Origin: Vanessa cardui
Lineage: Eukaryota > Arthropoda > Insecta > Lepidoptera > Nymphalidae
NCBI RefSeq assembly: GCF_905220365.1
Contig: NC_061127.1
Span: 496,001 to 560,000 of the forward strand
DNA: 64,000 bases
Direction of reading: 5' to 3'
Shown piece after piece: positions 12,241-22,934 of the stretch. The number at the start of each line of letters is the position of its first letter. The stretch's first letter is position 1. Made by a program: the position numbers and the translations under genes. The notes beneath the pieces were generated by a model. The model made no database searches. It was not told where the DNA came from and worked only from the letters and a program-made list of their open reading frames with translations.

Positions 12241-13339
12241 TACATTTGTGGAATGTGCACCATATTAAATTTATGGTAACGTCACATTACTGTTGACGTT
12301 ATTTTATTTTATTTGTTCTTTATCAAAATTGAGGTTTTACTACGCTTTCATATTAATATATGATAAAGAATTGTCTACGCATAACTTGATAAAAATATAC
12401 TTTAGCACGTGTTTAGTTTTAGATTTTTAATCTGTGATTTTTTTTAATAATGTAATTTAAAATAGCGTTATTTTAGTCTCACCTCTTAATCCGCTTAGAC
12501 ATGATTAATTGATCGCGACATAATCAAAGATAGGGTGACCATCATTTAGATTAAGTAGAGATAACGATGAAAGGTTTTTAAGGTATTTTTTTTTCTATTC
12601 TTTATCTCTATAATATTGTGAATGTTTTTTTAACCTTCTATTAATTTATGAGATAAAAAAAGATTCCTTAGTTATACTATATATAAGCAAATCCGTCAGA
12701 GATGCCGTCTGTCTTAAATAATAAACTAAAACCTTCTCCGAAACGCATTGCACCAAGTTCGTAGGTCATCGATATTCTGATGAGCAGATAAGTCGAGCAT
12801 GGGATTTGACATGTGAGGAAGTACCTGAAGAAACGTGGAAGAAGATTTTTAGATGAGTGGTTTCTTCGCATGGAGAAGTGAATTGCAGCCAATAGAAAAT
12901 ATTTTGAAAAGAGATTAGCTATTGAATCTGAAAACTTTCCTAGTGACCTTCAAGAAGTTTTATTTATATTGCTTCAGTCATTTTTTAGATAAAAAATCTC
13001 AGTATTTATGAATATAAATTTGTTAAGTTTTATTTAAAGCTGCAACTTACTATCTCAAGCTCTTATTTCATTCACCAGTTCGCACGTGTGGGTCGAATCT
13101 TGGAATTTGAAAAACCAGTTCTAATAAATCTATTGAACTAAAATATATGTACTTGTTGCTGATCATAATACAATCAAATTAATAAATATTATAAATTGTT
13201 TGTATTTACAATAAGAGTCTATTTAATTTAAATTCTTGGGATAAGAATACAATTTTAAGGTTAAATTTGAGTAAAGATGTTTTTCAATCGACATATTATC
13301 GAATCAAATGTTAATTTAAACTTAAAGTTAGTAAAGTAA
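12241..13339. other. intronic DNA with a short coding-like relic
   Basis: Bases 12758-12853 read as 32 codons (FVGHRYSDEQISRAWDLTC and more) with a non-AT composition, then stop. It could be a remnant of a mobile-element ORF. Nothing else seen. Confidence 0.35.
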
Positions 13340-13412
13340 CAGCTTGTAAATTTCCCACTGCTGGTATAAAGCCTCCTCTTCCATTAAGAAGAGGGTTTGG
13401 AACATATTAAAT
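13340..13412 (-). mobile_element. tRNA-derived SINE, 3' fragment
   Basis: Reverse complement of the SINE 3' end: ACAGCTTGTAAATTTCCCAC, CTGCTGGTATAAAGCC, GAGGGTTTGGAACATATT. Confidence 0.7.
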
Positions 13413-13761
13413 TGAACTTGAATAACGCTTATTATAATAAAATACTTTAAATTTTCTGAAAAATAATCGTTTCTGCGTACTTAAAATCATTCTTAATTAA
13501 AGTGGTACTTTCGTCCTGAATACAATTTAACGCGTGGCAAGCCTTGGCAGTAAGCAAAGCTCAGTCGAAGGGGGTCAATAATTCATACAGATATTACATA
13601 CATTACAAACGTAAGCATTGTTTATGTGCAGTGCACACCAAAGGTTATCCTTTCGGTATTGAGTCGTAACTATTGTTAGTTTGCCGGTTAATTTATCAAT
13701 GATCTTTAATGTGCTATTGCACTAGAGAGATCACATTTTGCATCCACGTGTAAAGTCATAA

Positions 13762-14000
13762 ACACAGGCAAGCACCGCTGATTCATGTGCTTAATTTGTC
13801 TTTATAATTCATCTCGTGCTCGGCGGTGAAGGAAAACATCGTGAGGAAACCTGCATGTGACAAATTTCATAGAGATTCTGCCACATGTGTATTCCACCAA
13901 CCCGCATTGGAACAGCGTGGTGGAATATGTTCCAAACCTTCTCCTTAAAGGGAGAGGAGGTCTTTAGCCCAGCAGTGGGAATTTACAGGCTGTTGTTGTT
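13762..14000 (+). mobile_element. tRNA-derived SINE, head truncated
   Basis: Begins with the end of the head (CACAGGCAAGCACCGCTGA). The full body follows: CTCGGCGGTGAAGGAAAACA, CGTGAGGAAACCTGCATGTG, AACCCGCATTGGAACAGCG, CCCAGCAGTGGGAATTTACA. Confidence 0.75.
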
Positions 14001-14199
14001 TGTTGTGTTGTACAGTAATAAAGAATCTATGAGACTGACGTATCAGCTTTTGTGTAATCGGGAATAGACAGTATTCTATGTCAATTATGTTTCAACAAAA
14101 AACGTGTTGAGTGTAAGAATGACAAATCAATAAATACACTTTTATATTGACAATATTAGTAGGTATACAAACATACATATCTGGGGAAAAACATGTGCG

Positions 14200-14380
14200 C
14201 ATAGTACATACTATAAAATATAGTAGTTACTACTGTCTGTTTCTATGTATGCTTAGATCTATAAAATTACGCAACTGATTTTGATGCGGTTTTTTTTAAT
14301 AGATAGAGCGATTCGAGAGGATGTTTTTTGTATATAATACATGGATATAATTAGTAAAGAAATAAGAAAAATCCGTAGTA
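14200..14380 (-). mobile_element. RTE-like LINE tail, 3' part, split by the Mag-like element
   Basis: Reverse complement of the roughly 270-bp tail repeat also found at 11981, 22048, 27855, 43372 and 59554 (shared landmarks: ATGCTTAGATC, GATGCGG followed by a T run, GAGCGATTCGAGAGG). It stops at the LTR. The rest of the same copy resumes at 18953. Confidence 0.75.
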
Positions 14381-14491
14381 TGTAGTGTTTAGAAATAAAA
14401 CACGGACTCGATGTACAACCTTTTACTGCGCAGACACGAATCAACCGTCTCACATACTTTTTTAATAATACCCCCATTACAATATACAATA
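14381..14491 (-). repeat. 3' LTR of the Mag-like element
   Basis: 111 bp, identical base for base to 18842-18952. In element orientation the canonical ends would be TGTATATTG...CACTACA. Shared identity runs three bases beyond the TG (TATTGTATATTG), so the exact edge is ambiguous by a few bases. Confidence 0.92.
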
Positions 14492-14501
14492 TTCCTCCAC
14501 C
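14492..14501 (-). other. polypurine tract of the Mag-like element
   Basis: In element orientation GGTGGAGGAA directly precedes the 3' LTR, as expected for the plus-strand primer. Confidence 0.75.
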
Positions 14502-14529
14502 AATATTTACAAACTATTTAAATAAAGTC

Positions 14530-17500
14530 TTAGCACTTTTTAATATTTTTGGTTCGTGTTTTCCGCATAGGGTATCTTCGAACATATTCTGCAGATTCCG
14601 GAATCTTTGCGGAATTTAAAACAGAATCAGCTCCTTCCTCTTCCGTGGAAACCGATGGATCAGATACTAAAACTTCATCAGAGCCAGCCTCAATGCCTTC
14701 CACCCTTTCTTCAGTATCAATACTAAATGGAACTAATTCGGCTAAAGAGCAAGGAGTATTGGCAGCTGGTGGCGATATGTTCGAAGCATTTGGAATAATT
14801 GACTCCAATGCAGGTTCAGAGCGTTCAAAATTCGAATGTTTTTGTGTTATTACATCACCTATAATACTTATTTCGTCAGAATCAGACGTATCAAAGTGAC
14901 CTTTATATGCCAACATTTGGTCTATATGTTTTTTAACATAAGTCTTAAATTCGGGAACATATATAACAAAAAGCCTAGAACCTATTTTCTTCTTAATTAT
15001 ACCTAACTTCCACGTATGTTTATTTCCATTATTATAATAATGTCTTATCAACACTTTATCACCTATTACAAAAGGTATCTTCCGGTAACCGCCATATTCC
15101 TTACGTTGTAATATCTGTTTCGAACACACATTATCATGGGCTTTGGACGCTAACGACATTGACAAAGGGAACATTTTGATCGAGCGCATAAAATCTAGCC
15201 TAGATAGAAATTTTCGACCTATCATTAACTCTGCAGGGGAGAATCCCGTAGTACAATGCTTAGAATTCCTATAATCGAATAAAAACTTTAGTAACTTGAT
15301 TTCGATAAATTTTTGGCTATTGGTTTGTTTTAAAATTAATCTCAGACTTCTTTTTACTGTCTTCACCGTATTTTCCGCTTGCCCGTTCGATGCTGGGTGA
15401 TATGGTGCAATCGTGACATGTTGTATGTTATTGGACATACAAAAACTATCAAATTGACTCGAACAAAAATTAGTCGCATTGTCCGTGACAATTGTACGAA
15501 CTAAGCCGAACCTGCTAAATAATTCACATAATTTTACGATAACTGCATCGCTATGCGTTGTTAACATATAAAAACATTCCACCCATTTAGAATGTGCGTC
15601 CACTGCAATTAGAAAATTTTTACCATTTATCGAGAACATATCGAGATGAACCCGCTCCCACGGCTGCTTCGGGTACGGCCACGGCGCTAAAGGGGCACGC
15701 GCCGGTGCGTCTCGTAATGAAGCGCATATACTACATGATCCTATTTTCTGTTCGATATGTGCGTCTATGTTGGGCCACCACATACGGGCGCGCGCTTCCG
15801 TTTTTGTCTTAACGACACCGAAATGGGAAGAGTGTAATTCATCCAAAATTTGTTCTCGGAATAAAGTTGGAACAATTACCTTATGCCCTCGTAAAATGCA
15901 ATTATTTTCCAGTGATAGTTCGTTACGGCATAGAAAATAAGGTTTCAACTGTAAGTCAGTTACTTTACGTGGCCAACCGTTTTTAATAAATTTCATAACT
16001 TGTTGTAAGACCTTATCCCGCCCCGTTTCGCACATAATTTCATTAACAGTAACGGGTTTTAATAATTTATCCGAAATAAAATTTATGTAACAAGACTTAT
16101 CAAGTTCATTTGTTAACATTTGTGAATTATCTTCTTCGAACCCACACCGTGATAAGTAATCCGCAACATTGTTTTCCCCTTTAACAAATTCAATATTAAA
16201 ATTATACGCCGACAAAAATATAGCATATCGTTGCAAACGATTAGCAGCTAATTCCGGAATTCCTTTTTGTTTTCCGATTATCGATAATAATGGCTTATGA
16301 TCAGTTCGTAATGTAAATGGAACCATACGTCCATACAAATAATGGTGAAATTTCTTAATCGCAAAAACAATAGCCGTCGCTTCTTTTTGTATTTGTCCGT
16401 AATTACGTTCAGCTTTAGACAAGGACCGCGACGCATACGCCACTACTCGCTCCTTACCGTCTGACTGCCGCTGCGCGAGCACTGCACCTAGCCCCGCTGG
16501 CCCCGCGTCCGCCGTCACTATAGTCGGCAGATCGGGATTATAATGAGCTAACACCTGATCGGACATTAACTTTTGTTTAATTTTATTAAAAGCAATCTCT
16601 TGATCTTTCCCCCAAGTCCACATCTCGCCTTTCTTAAGTAATAAATGTAAAGGACTTAAAATACTAGACGTGTTAGGCACGAAACATCTATAATAGTTAA
16701 CCATCCCCAGAAATGATTTTAATTCGCTTACATTTTTAGGGCACTTGGCATCCAGTATGGCTTTAATCTTTTGTTTCGATTTATGTAAACCCTCCTTATC
16801 GATGACAAATCCTAGATATTCTACGGATGACTTAAAAAGTTCACATTTTTCAGGTTTTAACCGTAACCCAGCATCTTGTAACCTACTCAATACTAATTCT
16901 AATCGTTCTAAATGAATATTCCTTGTCGGACCCGTAACTAATATGTCATCCAAAAATATACACGTTCCCTCAATATCCGATAGTAATTGTTCCATCGCGC
17001 GCTGAAAAATGAATGGAGCGTTCGCTAAACCGAAAACTAATCTATTATATTGAAACAGTCCCTTATGGGTATTGATACAGGTAAGCTTTTTAGAATCATC
17101 CAAAATGAGCTGGTTATAGGCCCTAGATAAGTCTAATTTTGAAAACTCTATACCCCCGTGTAGCTTAGCAAATATATCCTCAATTCTTGGTAAGGGGTAA
17201 TTATCCACATAAAGAAATTTATTTAACGTAACTGAAAAATCACCACATATCCTAATATTTCCATCTGAGCGCAAAACCGGAACAATAGGAGTTGCGAACT
17301 CTGAATGATCGACTTTTTCTAAAATACCCAAATCAACTAATCTCTTTAATTCTATCTCGATTTTAGATTTTAATGCTAACGGTACCGGTCGTGGCTTGAA
17401 AAATTTTAATTGCGCCTCTGGTCTTATTTTTAACGTAATTTTAAATTTATTAAAACTGCCTAATTCGTTAGAAAATAATTTAGAATATTTTTGTATTAAT

Positions 17501-18756
17501 ATATTGCTAATTTTATCTTCCTTAATATTATTACACTTTATTTGACACAATTGTAAATTAAAATCAGAAATAAAATCACGACCCAATAGCACTGGTTGCC
17601 TTAAACTGGTTTTTACAACATATATCTTAAGCAATTGCTTGTGACCTTCATAACGCACTAACAATAACAAATAACCCAACGGCTTCATTTGGCTATCATT
17701 ATAACAATTAAAAACAACACGACACGATTGCAGTTTATACCTTTGCGAAAAAAAATTATCATAAACATGTTTCGGTAGAATTGACACAGCACTGCCGCTG
17801 TCTATTTCACATATAATATTTTCGCCCCCTATTGAAACTATTTGTTGCATTGGCGCTCCATTCACACATTTAATATTAAAACATTGAAAATTACCTTCAA
17901 CAAGGTCGTTATCGCCCATTTCCACAAAGTTATTATATTTAATTTTATTTGCTTTACACATACGTTGTAAATGACCTTTTACATTACATCTACGACATGT
18001 ATAATTCTTATAACGACATTGATCCTTTATATGATTTTTGTAACCACACACTACACAGCACTGTTTTACGTTAGAAACACTCGAAGCACTATTCTTCGGC
18101 GGCGTGCGGGCCCTCACCGCAAACACTGTGCCGCTGCCGCTCGGAGTCCCTTGCGCTTGCACCAGCGCTCCGTCCTGTGACGATGTTGGCTCATTGCGCG
18201 CACTCTGCAATGCCATGCGCGCACAGCGAACACTCATAGCTAATTCCAACGCCTTGTTGAATGTCAGATGTTCAATGTTTTCGGCGAACAATTTCTCCTT
18301 CTCCTTAACGTTTTCTAACCCCAATACAAATCTATCCCGTAATGCCGTATCAAGGTCAGATTTAAACTCGCAGTATTGTGCAAGACTTCGCACTCGCGCA
18401 GCCCATTCCGCTAATTCCTCCCCGGGCCTTTGCTCAGCCTTATAAAACATATATCTTTCAGCAAAAGTACTTCTTTTAGACATGAAATGGTTATTTAGTT
18501 TTTCCACCAAGCTTCCATATTCTATCTGTTCAAGATCGATTGGGAAAACTAAATCCTTTGCGACGCGGTAAGTGTCCTCGACAAAAGCAGTCAGTAAAAG
18601 TGCACAACGTTTAACGCCGCTCTTATCATTCACTTCGTTAATATTATTAGCTGTACAAAATTGCTTGAAACGACTGATGAAAATACTCCACTCTTGCGTG
18701 CGGTGATCAAACACGAGTGTACCACCAAACATCGTACTAGCACCTGCATATGCCAT
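14530..18756 (-). CDS. gag-pol: Gag-Pol polyprotein of the Mag-like Ty3/Gypsy element
   Basis: One frame of 1408 codons from ATG at 18756; the frame is open 11 codons further upstream but only with TTG. The order is gag, protease, reverse transcriptase, RNase H, integrase, typical of Ty3/Gypsy. Gag ends with two CCHC zinc knuckles (Cys234-Cys237-His242-Cys247 and Cys254-Cys257-His262-Cys267). The aspartic protease has DSG at 319-321 and a later LLGRDF. RT has Asp542 (KLDLSRAYN) and FLDD with Asp603/Asp604. RNase H shows Asp750, Glu792, Asp819 and Asp866. Integrase has His975/His978/Cys1008/Cys1011 and a D,D35E core at Asp1039, Asp1092 and Glu1128. Every catalytic residue I looked for is present, and there is no stop or frameshift. 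No gag/pol frameshift site is needed, as in other single-frame elements. The protein acts in the element's own virus-like particle and in chromosomal integration. There is no envelope gene. Confidence 0.95.
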   Translation of the reverse strand: MAYAGASTMFGGTLVFDHRTQEWSIFISRFKQFCTANNINEVNDKSGVKRCALLLTAFVEDTYRVAKDLVFPIDLEQIEYGSLVEKLNNHFMSKRSTFAERYMFYKAEQRPGEELAEWAARVRSLAQYCEFKSDLDTALRDRFVLGLENVKEKEKLFAENIEHLTFNKALELAMSVRCARMALQSARNEPTSSQDGALVQAQGTPSGSGTVFAVRARTPPKNSASSVSNVKQCCVVCGYKNHIKDQCRYKNYTCRRCNVKGHLQRMCKANKIKYNNFVEMGDNDLVEGNFQCFNIKCVNGAPMQQIVSIGGENIICEIDSGSAVSILPKHVYDNFFSQRYKLQSCRVVFNCYNDSQMKPLGYLLLLVRYEGHKQLLKIYVVKTSLRQPVLLGRDFISDFNLQLCQIKCNNIKEDKISNILIQKYSKLFSNELGSFNKFKITLKIRPEAQLKFFKPRPVPLALKSKIEIELKRLVDLGILEKVDHSEFATPIVPVLRSDGNIRICGDFSVTLNKFLYVDNYPLPRIEDIFAKLHGGIEFSKLDLSRAYNQLILDDSKKLTCINTHKGLFQYNRLVFGLANAPFIFQRAMEQLLSDIEGTCIFLDDILVTGPTRNIHLERLELVLSRLQDAGLRLKPEKCELFKSSVEYLGFVIDKEGLHKSKQKIKAILDAKCPKNVSELKSFLGMVNYYRCFVPNTSSILSPLHLLLKKGEMWTWGKDQEIAFNKIKQKLMSDQVLAHYNPDLPTIVTADAGPAGLGAVLAQRQSDGKERVVAYASRSLSKAERNYGQIQKEATAIVFAIKKFHHYLYGRMVPFTLRTDHKPLLSIIGKQKGIPELAANRLQRYAIFLSAYNFNIEFVKGENNVADYLSRCGFEEDNSQMLTNELDKSCYINFISDKLLKPVTVNEIMCETGRDKVLQQVMKFIKNGWPRKVTDLQLKPYFLCRNELSLENNCILRGHKVIVPTLFREQILDELHSSHFGVVKTKTEARARMWWPNIDAHIEQKIGSCSICASLRDAPARAPLAPWPYPKQPWERVHLDMFSINGKNFLIAVDAHSKWVECFYMLTTHSDAVIVKLCELFSRFGLVRTIVTDNATNFCSSQFDSFCMSNNIQHVTIAPYHPASNGQAENTVKTVKRSLRLILKQTNSQKFIEIKLLKFLFDYRNSKHCTTGFSPAELMIGRKFLSRLDFMRSIKMFPLSMSLASKAHDNVCSKQILQRKEYGGYRKIPFVIGDKVLIRHYYNNGNKHTWKLGIIKKKIGSRLFVIYVPEFKTYVKKHIDQMLAYKGHFDTSDSDEISIIGDVITQKHSNFERSEPALESIIPNASNISPPAANTPCSLAELVPFSIDTEERVEGIEAGSDEVLVSDPSVSTEEEGADSVLNSAKIPESAEYVRRYPMRKTRTKNIKKC

Positions 18757-18827
18757 TTTCTTATTTTCTTCTATTTTTCGTGTACACAAACGAACTCAAA
18801 ATAAGAATATTATGCGTGGATTTCGTT

Positions 18828-18838
18828 CTTCGTCGCCA
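18828..18838 (-). other. primer-binding site of the Mag-like element
   Basis: In element orientation TGGCGACGAAG starts four bases after the 5' LTR. TGG pairs with the CCA end of a tRNA, and TGGCGACGA fits the 3' end of an insect serine tRNA as I remember it (...TCGTCGCCA). Use of tRNA-Ser is therefore an inference. Confidence 0.7.
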
Positions 18839-18841
18839 AAA

Positions 18842-18952
18842 TGTAGTGTTTAGAAATAAAACACGGACTCGATGTACAACCTTTTACTGCGCAGACACGA
18901 ATCAACCGTCTCACATACTTTTTTAATAATACCCCCATTACAATATACAATA
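18842..18952 (-). repeat. 5' LTR of the Mag-like element
   Basis: Identical to the copy at 14381-14491. It lies immediately upstream (element orientation) of the primer-binding site and should carry the promoter, although no TATA box stands out in it. Confidence 0.92.
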
Positions 18953-18988
18953 ATTTAGTATCAGTATCGCATCCATAAAGATCGCTAG
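18953..18988 (-). mobile_element. RTE-like LINE tail, 5' part, other side of the Mag-like element
   Basis: In reverse complement it reads CTAGCG...GATGCGATACTGATACTAAAT, the start of the same repeat, with a small internal loss. Together with 14200-14380 it reconstructs one pre-insertion copy. Confidence 0.65.
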
Positions 18989-19574
18989 TGTTAAAGATAT
19001 ACTAATTTTATGTTCACACCTCGAAACATCAGGAAACAGAGTTCTGGGTAATTTTTTGCTCGATGGCGCCGATAGAGTTATCTGTGCAAATAATCTTGTT
19101 ACTCGTCAAGTATTCACGAGTAGTGTCGTTGCTTTTTAACGCGTGGCGATCGAGATAGTCGACTCGCTATCACCGTCCGTGTTAACTGTTCAATTGCGAG
19201 TATCGTTACTCGCTGCGGTCACCTCGTACGTCCTTTTACGCTGACCTGATGGTCACGACATGCGACGTGGTGGTTCTGCAAACATATCATGTCAAACATT
19301 TCATTTATATTGCATCAATTTAAATTACATCGTTCTTTTTATGTAGAGCTTTCGAGAGAGCTTTTTGCTCGATTGTCTGGATACCTCATTTATTATTCGA
19401 ACGATAAATATCAAAATTCTAAGATAATGTTATCCGATTCGGAAAGTTCCTTTATTCAAGTAAAAGTCTTATATTCCAACGATGACAGCAAGCGTTAATG
19501 TACCCGACGATGGATGGATATTTCCTATTGTGCCAATATAATGGAAAAAAATAAGAATAAGTTATATAATACTA

Positions 19575-19796
19575 TTTGTGGCCCGCGGTTTTGCTCGCAT
19601 TTTAGTGACGACAATAATATATACTATAATCGTAATACCTTACGAGGTATATACCAATAAAAAAGGAGCCTATATCCTTGCATTGTTCTAGTTTGCCCAA
19701 TACCAAAATTCATCGAGTCGGTTAAGCGGTTTTCCTGTGATAGAGATACACAGACAGACGGAGCAACTTTCGCATTTATAATATTAGTATAGATAA
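19575..19796 (+). mobile_element. LINE 3' tail of another RTE-like family
   Basis: GCGGTTTTGCTCGC near the start, TCGGTTAAGCGGTTTTCCTG, ACACAGACAGACGGAGC and the end TTATAATATTAGTATAGAT follow the RTE-type 3' pattern. Confidence 0.55.
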
Positions 19797-20115
19797 CAAA
19801 AGCTTGCATTCCAATACATACTCATGCACAAAAAACATCGCACAAAAGGTGAGCTTATTGCTTTTACTGAAGTGGGCTGGTTCAGAATGCTCTACCAGCC
19901 CACTTTTGGAAGTGCAAGAAAGAACGTTGGTTGAGCCGCAAAAAAATCAAATTTACAGTTTCCTGCTACTGTCATGCAAATATGCATATAAAATTCGAAA
20001 TTTAAAATATTTACACAGTGATTGCCATCAGTAAAAACTAGCTTAACCCCTAATGGAAATTCATTCCCCGCTAACTTTTACGACACACATAATTTTTAAT
20101 ATATTTTTATATATA

Positions 20116-20130
20116 TGTGTGTGTGTGTGT
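20116..20130. repeat. TG microsatellite
   Basis: Seven or eight TG units following a short TA run. Confidence 0.75.
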
Positions 20131-21203
20131 CATTGCGTTTGATAAACACACGAGTTGTTTTATAAGCAATTCAATGTCAGGGTTCTTGCTAACAGCTAGT
20201 GATTCATCTCCTCCGCGACCGTTATCGATGACATACTATTTGTCTCATGATGTGGGTCACGATATTTATTGGACAGCTATCGACTATCGACTATCGATGT
20301 ATATGGGCAGGCGCTCGTGTCAACACTGACGCTGAACAAGGCTTGACAAACTTTCCTTATTGGATTTACACTGTTTGCAGCCATTAGTAGTAGATGTCTA
20401 TCATTTCTCTATTAGATATAAATTAAATTTATGACGTTATATAGTAGCGTCATTTTTTTTAAATATTTTGATAATATTTTTAAATCGATATACAAGAGCG
20501 AAGGTAGTATTTCCGTGGTTTAACAAACAGAAAATTGTAAATATATACCTTACGTATTATTTTCTGTTGATATTATTACTGACATTTCATTTAATTCACA
20601 TACCTTTAAATATGAACTTAAATCGTACTAATACAAGTTTTAAAGCATAATCTTACAATTGATTAGCGAATTTGGGAAACTACATAGAAAGTAGTAATAA
20701 TAAACTTTTTTTTAAAAATTGCACAGATAATTAAATCAAAATAATGTTAGAATTGCAGATAAAAAATACCCAGGTGTCAATAAATATCTTTACAAAGTAG
20801 AATTAGATGTAAATGACGCGTCAGCCTGAATGTATGCCCCGTGATTATTCCAAAGCCTCGCTTCCCAAGAACCCATACGTAATGCTTCTCCGTAATTAAC
20901 AACCGTGCACTGTGGTCTCCCTAGCTGGAAAACCAATATGCTTTGATGATCAATTTTCTTACAAATAAATCACAATATTCATAATAATACGGTAAACGTT
21001 CTGAGTGTATTTTATTGCCGTTTATTAAGCACTCAGCGTGTTGATGGTCTTAGAGACTAGTTGAGTTTAGTGTTTTTAAACGTTGGTCGGCGATGCGAAG
21101 GTCCTGACCCCGGATTTTGTCGCCCCATTCCTATCCTAGTTCAAGATTTATACTACTAGAGATTTAAACTGTCAATAAGATGATTATTAAGAAATAAATA
21201 GCA

Positions 21204-21455
21204 TTTACTTAGTGCAAGCCCGCCTGGTTAGGTACGACCCACTTATCTATTAGTTATTCTACCTCCAAACAACAGTACTCAGTATTGTTGTGTTCCAGTT
21301 TAAAGGGTGAGTGAGCCAATGAGACTACAGGCACAAGGGACATGACATCTTAGTTTCCAAGGTTGGTGGTGCATTGACGATATAAGGAATAGTTAATTTT
21401 TCTTACAGCGTCCTTGTCTATGGGTGATGATGACCACTTACCATCAGGTATTCCA
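21204..21455 (-). mobile_element. promoterless 250-290 bp repeat
   Basis: Reverse complement of the 60860 form: GCAAGCCCGCCTGGTTAGG, ACAGTACTCAGTATTGTTGT, GTGAGTGAGCCAATGAGAC, GGCACAAGGGACATGACATC, GATGACCACTTACCATCAGG. Confidence 0.75.
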
Positions 21456-22047
21456 TAAAAATAAAAATCTTTCAAATAAAAACATGAAATGGACAAACAG
21501 GTTACTTGAATATAAGAGGATGACGAATTGTGATGTTAAGTGTATCTTTGGTCATGAACAAGATGTGATATGGGCACTTTTTAGAGCATTAAGCATGCAG
21601 GTCAACGACCTTGCTTTAAACTGCGACACCTACGTTTATATAGGCTTCTGAATTGCCATTTTCTTCCCAGTTATCATACTAAATGATAAGAAATGATATT
21701 GCTTGTGAAGTAGCCAATTTCAATTCTCACTTCGACGGCTTCCGGTCCTATCGCATACTTATGCGCATACCTTATACACGTATACATCCCAGTGTCTATC
21801 GCGTGCATATTTCTCGTAAACGCTACTGACGCCATAAGTAACTGAGGTTAACACATCTAATATATTTTAAGATGTTTATTATAGTATAAACACCATGCAT
21901 TTCCTTGTTATTAAATTATTCATTTTAAAGTAATATTTTGAATTCACATTAACTAATTATGTTTACATAATTGCTTTAATGAAAATGTTATAAATTTTAG
22001 GGTAATTAAACATAAATACATTAACAATTAAAGTCGTTTTTATTTAG

Positions 22048-22312
22048 TACTAGCTCTGCTCGGGTGCAAAGTTGATACTAAATGTAATAAAGAATTTGTT
22101 TATTTACGACATCACATTAGAAACTTCTTAAATTATCAGTGTTTCTTTACTAAATTTTCCATGTATTAAATACAAAAACCTTCCTCTCGAATCACTCTAT
22201 CTATTAAAAAAACCGCATTAAAATCCGATGGGTAGTTTTAAAGATTTAAGCATACGTAGGGATATAGGAGGGACTGAGAAAGCGACTTAGTTTTATACTA
22301 CGTAGTGATTAA
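22048..22312 (+). mobile_element. RTE-like LINE tail
   Basis: Same family as 11981-12240: TACTAGC... to TTTTATACTACGTAGTGAT, with an altered 5' end (GCTCTGCTCGGGTGC). Confidence 0.75.
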
Positions 22313-22934
22313 TCTTAACAATTGGACACAATAAAGAAAAAAAAACATTCAAGCCATAATTTTTGCTCATAAATATATCTAAAAAGATATATCTGGTAAT
22401 TAATGGTGATACATGACCGCATACGAGAATGTGAAGCGGAAATCGCAGTAACTGCATCGGAAAGGCCTTTAACCTCTCTTTTACGTAAATAAGTTGTTAC
22501 CGTGAATGTGAAAAATCGATGAAACTCGTAAAAAATAAACGCACCCACGCAGTCAGTGAGTGAGGACGTGACAATAATAGCTCGTCTGTCAACAAACGTT
22601 ATTTGTAAGCTGTAATCTGTCCAGATTCGTACTACATTCTCGAATATATTACGTATTACATGTTCCGTATATTAGCGTCTGTCACTTAGTTTAAATGTAA
22701 ATTCATTAAGGTAAGAAAACCTTCGTTTCAAGTTAATTCCTTTATCAAGTCTTAAGCTCTTAGTACCTTTTGAATCTAAACATCAAATCATTGCGACACA
22801 ATATGTCACTCTCGATCGGTAAAGCAGATTATCGCTCACACTGAGCACACGAAAATAGATCTTAAGGTGACGAACCTTTTCTTACCGCGACTGTACATAA
22901 TATTGAGATTGTCACGACTATTAAAACACGACCC

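Larger units (their letters stand above)
14381..18952 (-). mobile_element. complete Ty3/Gypsy LTR retrotransposon, Mag-like
   Basis: The element is about 4.57 kb on the minus strand. It has two identical 111-bp terminal repeats, a primer-binding site, one uninterrupted gag-pol reading frame and a polypurine tract, and no env. Very short LTRs, two CCHC zinc knuckles, about 4.6 kb total length and a fused gag-pol all match the Mag lineage first described in Bombyx mori; the lineage call is from remembered features, not a tree. Identical LTRs and an intact frame imply a recent insertion that may still be competent. It is nested in an older RTE-like LINE tail, whose two halves flank it at 14200-14380 and 18953-18988. 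Confidence 0.92.
18989..21203. other. intronic DNA with a CpG-rich segment at 19040-19280
   Basis: The segment has many CpGs and two small perfect hairpins: TACTCGT/ACGAGTA at 19100-19122 and GCGAGTA/TACTCGC at 19196-19213. The LINE tail at 19575 and the TG run at 20116 follow; the remainder is AT-rich with no gene. Confidence 0.4.

Noticed and set aside
11975..12268. 97-codon frame as a gene
   Set aside because: It lies almost wholly inside a repeat present seven times; the same phrase (LLKKPHQ...NFKDLS) appears in another copy at 40.7 kb, so it is repeat sequence.
14376..14380. TAGTA as target duplication of the Mag-like element
   Set aside because: The host LINE tail has TACTA at both places naturally, so the repeat does not prove duplication.
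18104..18445. Frames opposite gag-pol (14549-14899, 15594-15812, 17971-18180, 18104-18445)
   Set aside because: Antisense shadows of the retrotransposon polyprotein.
18757..18789. Eleven extra codons at the Gag N-terminus
   Set aside because: The frame there begins with TTG; the first ATG is at 18756.
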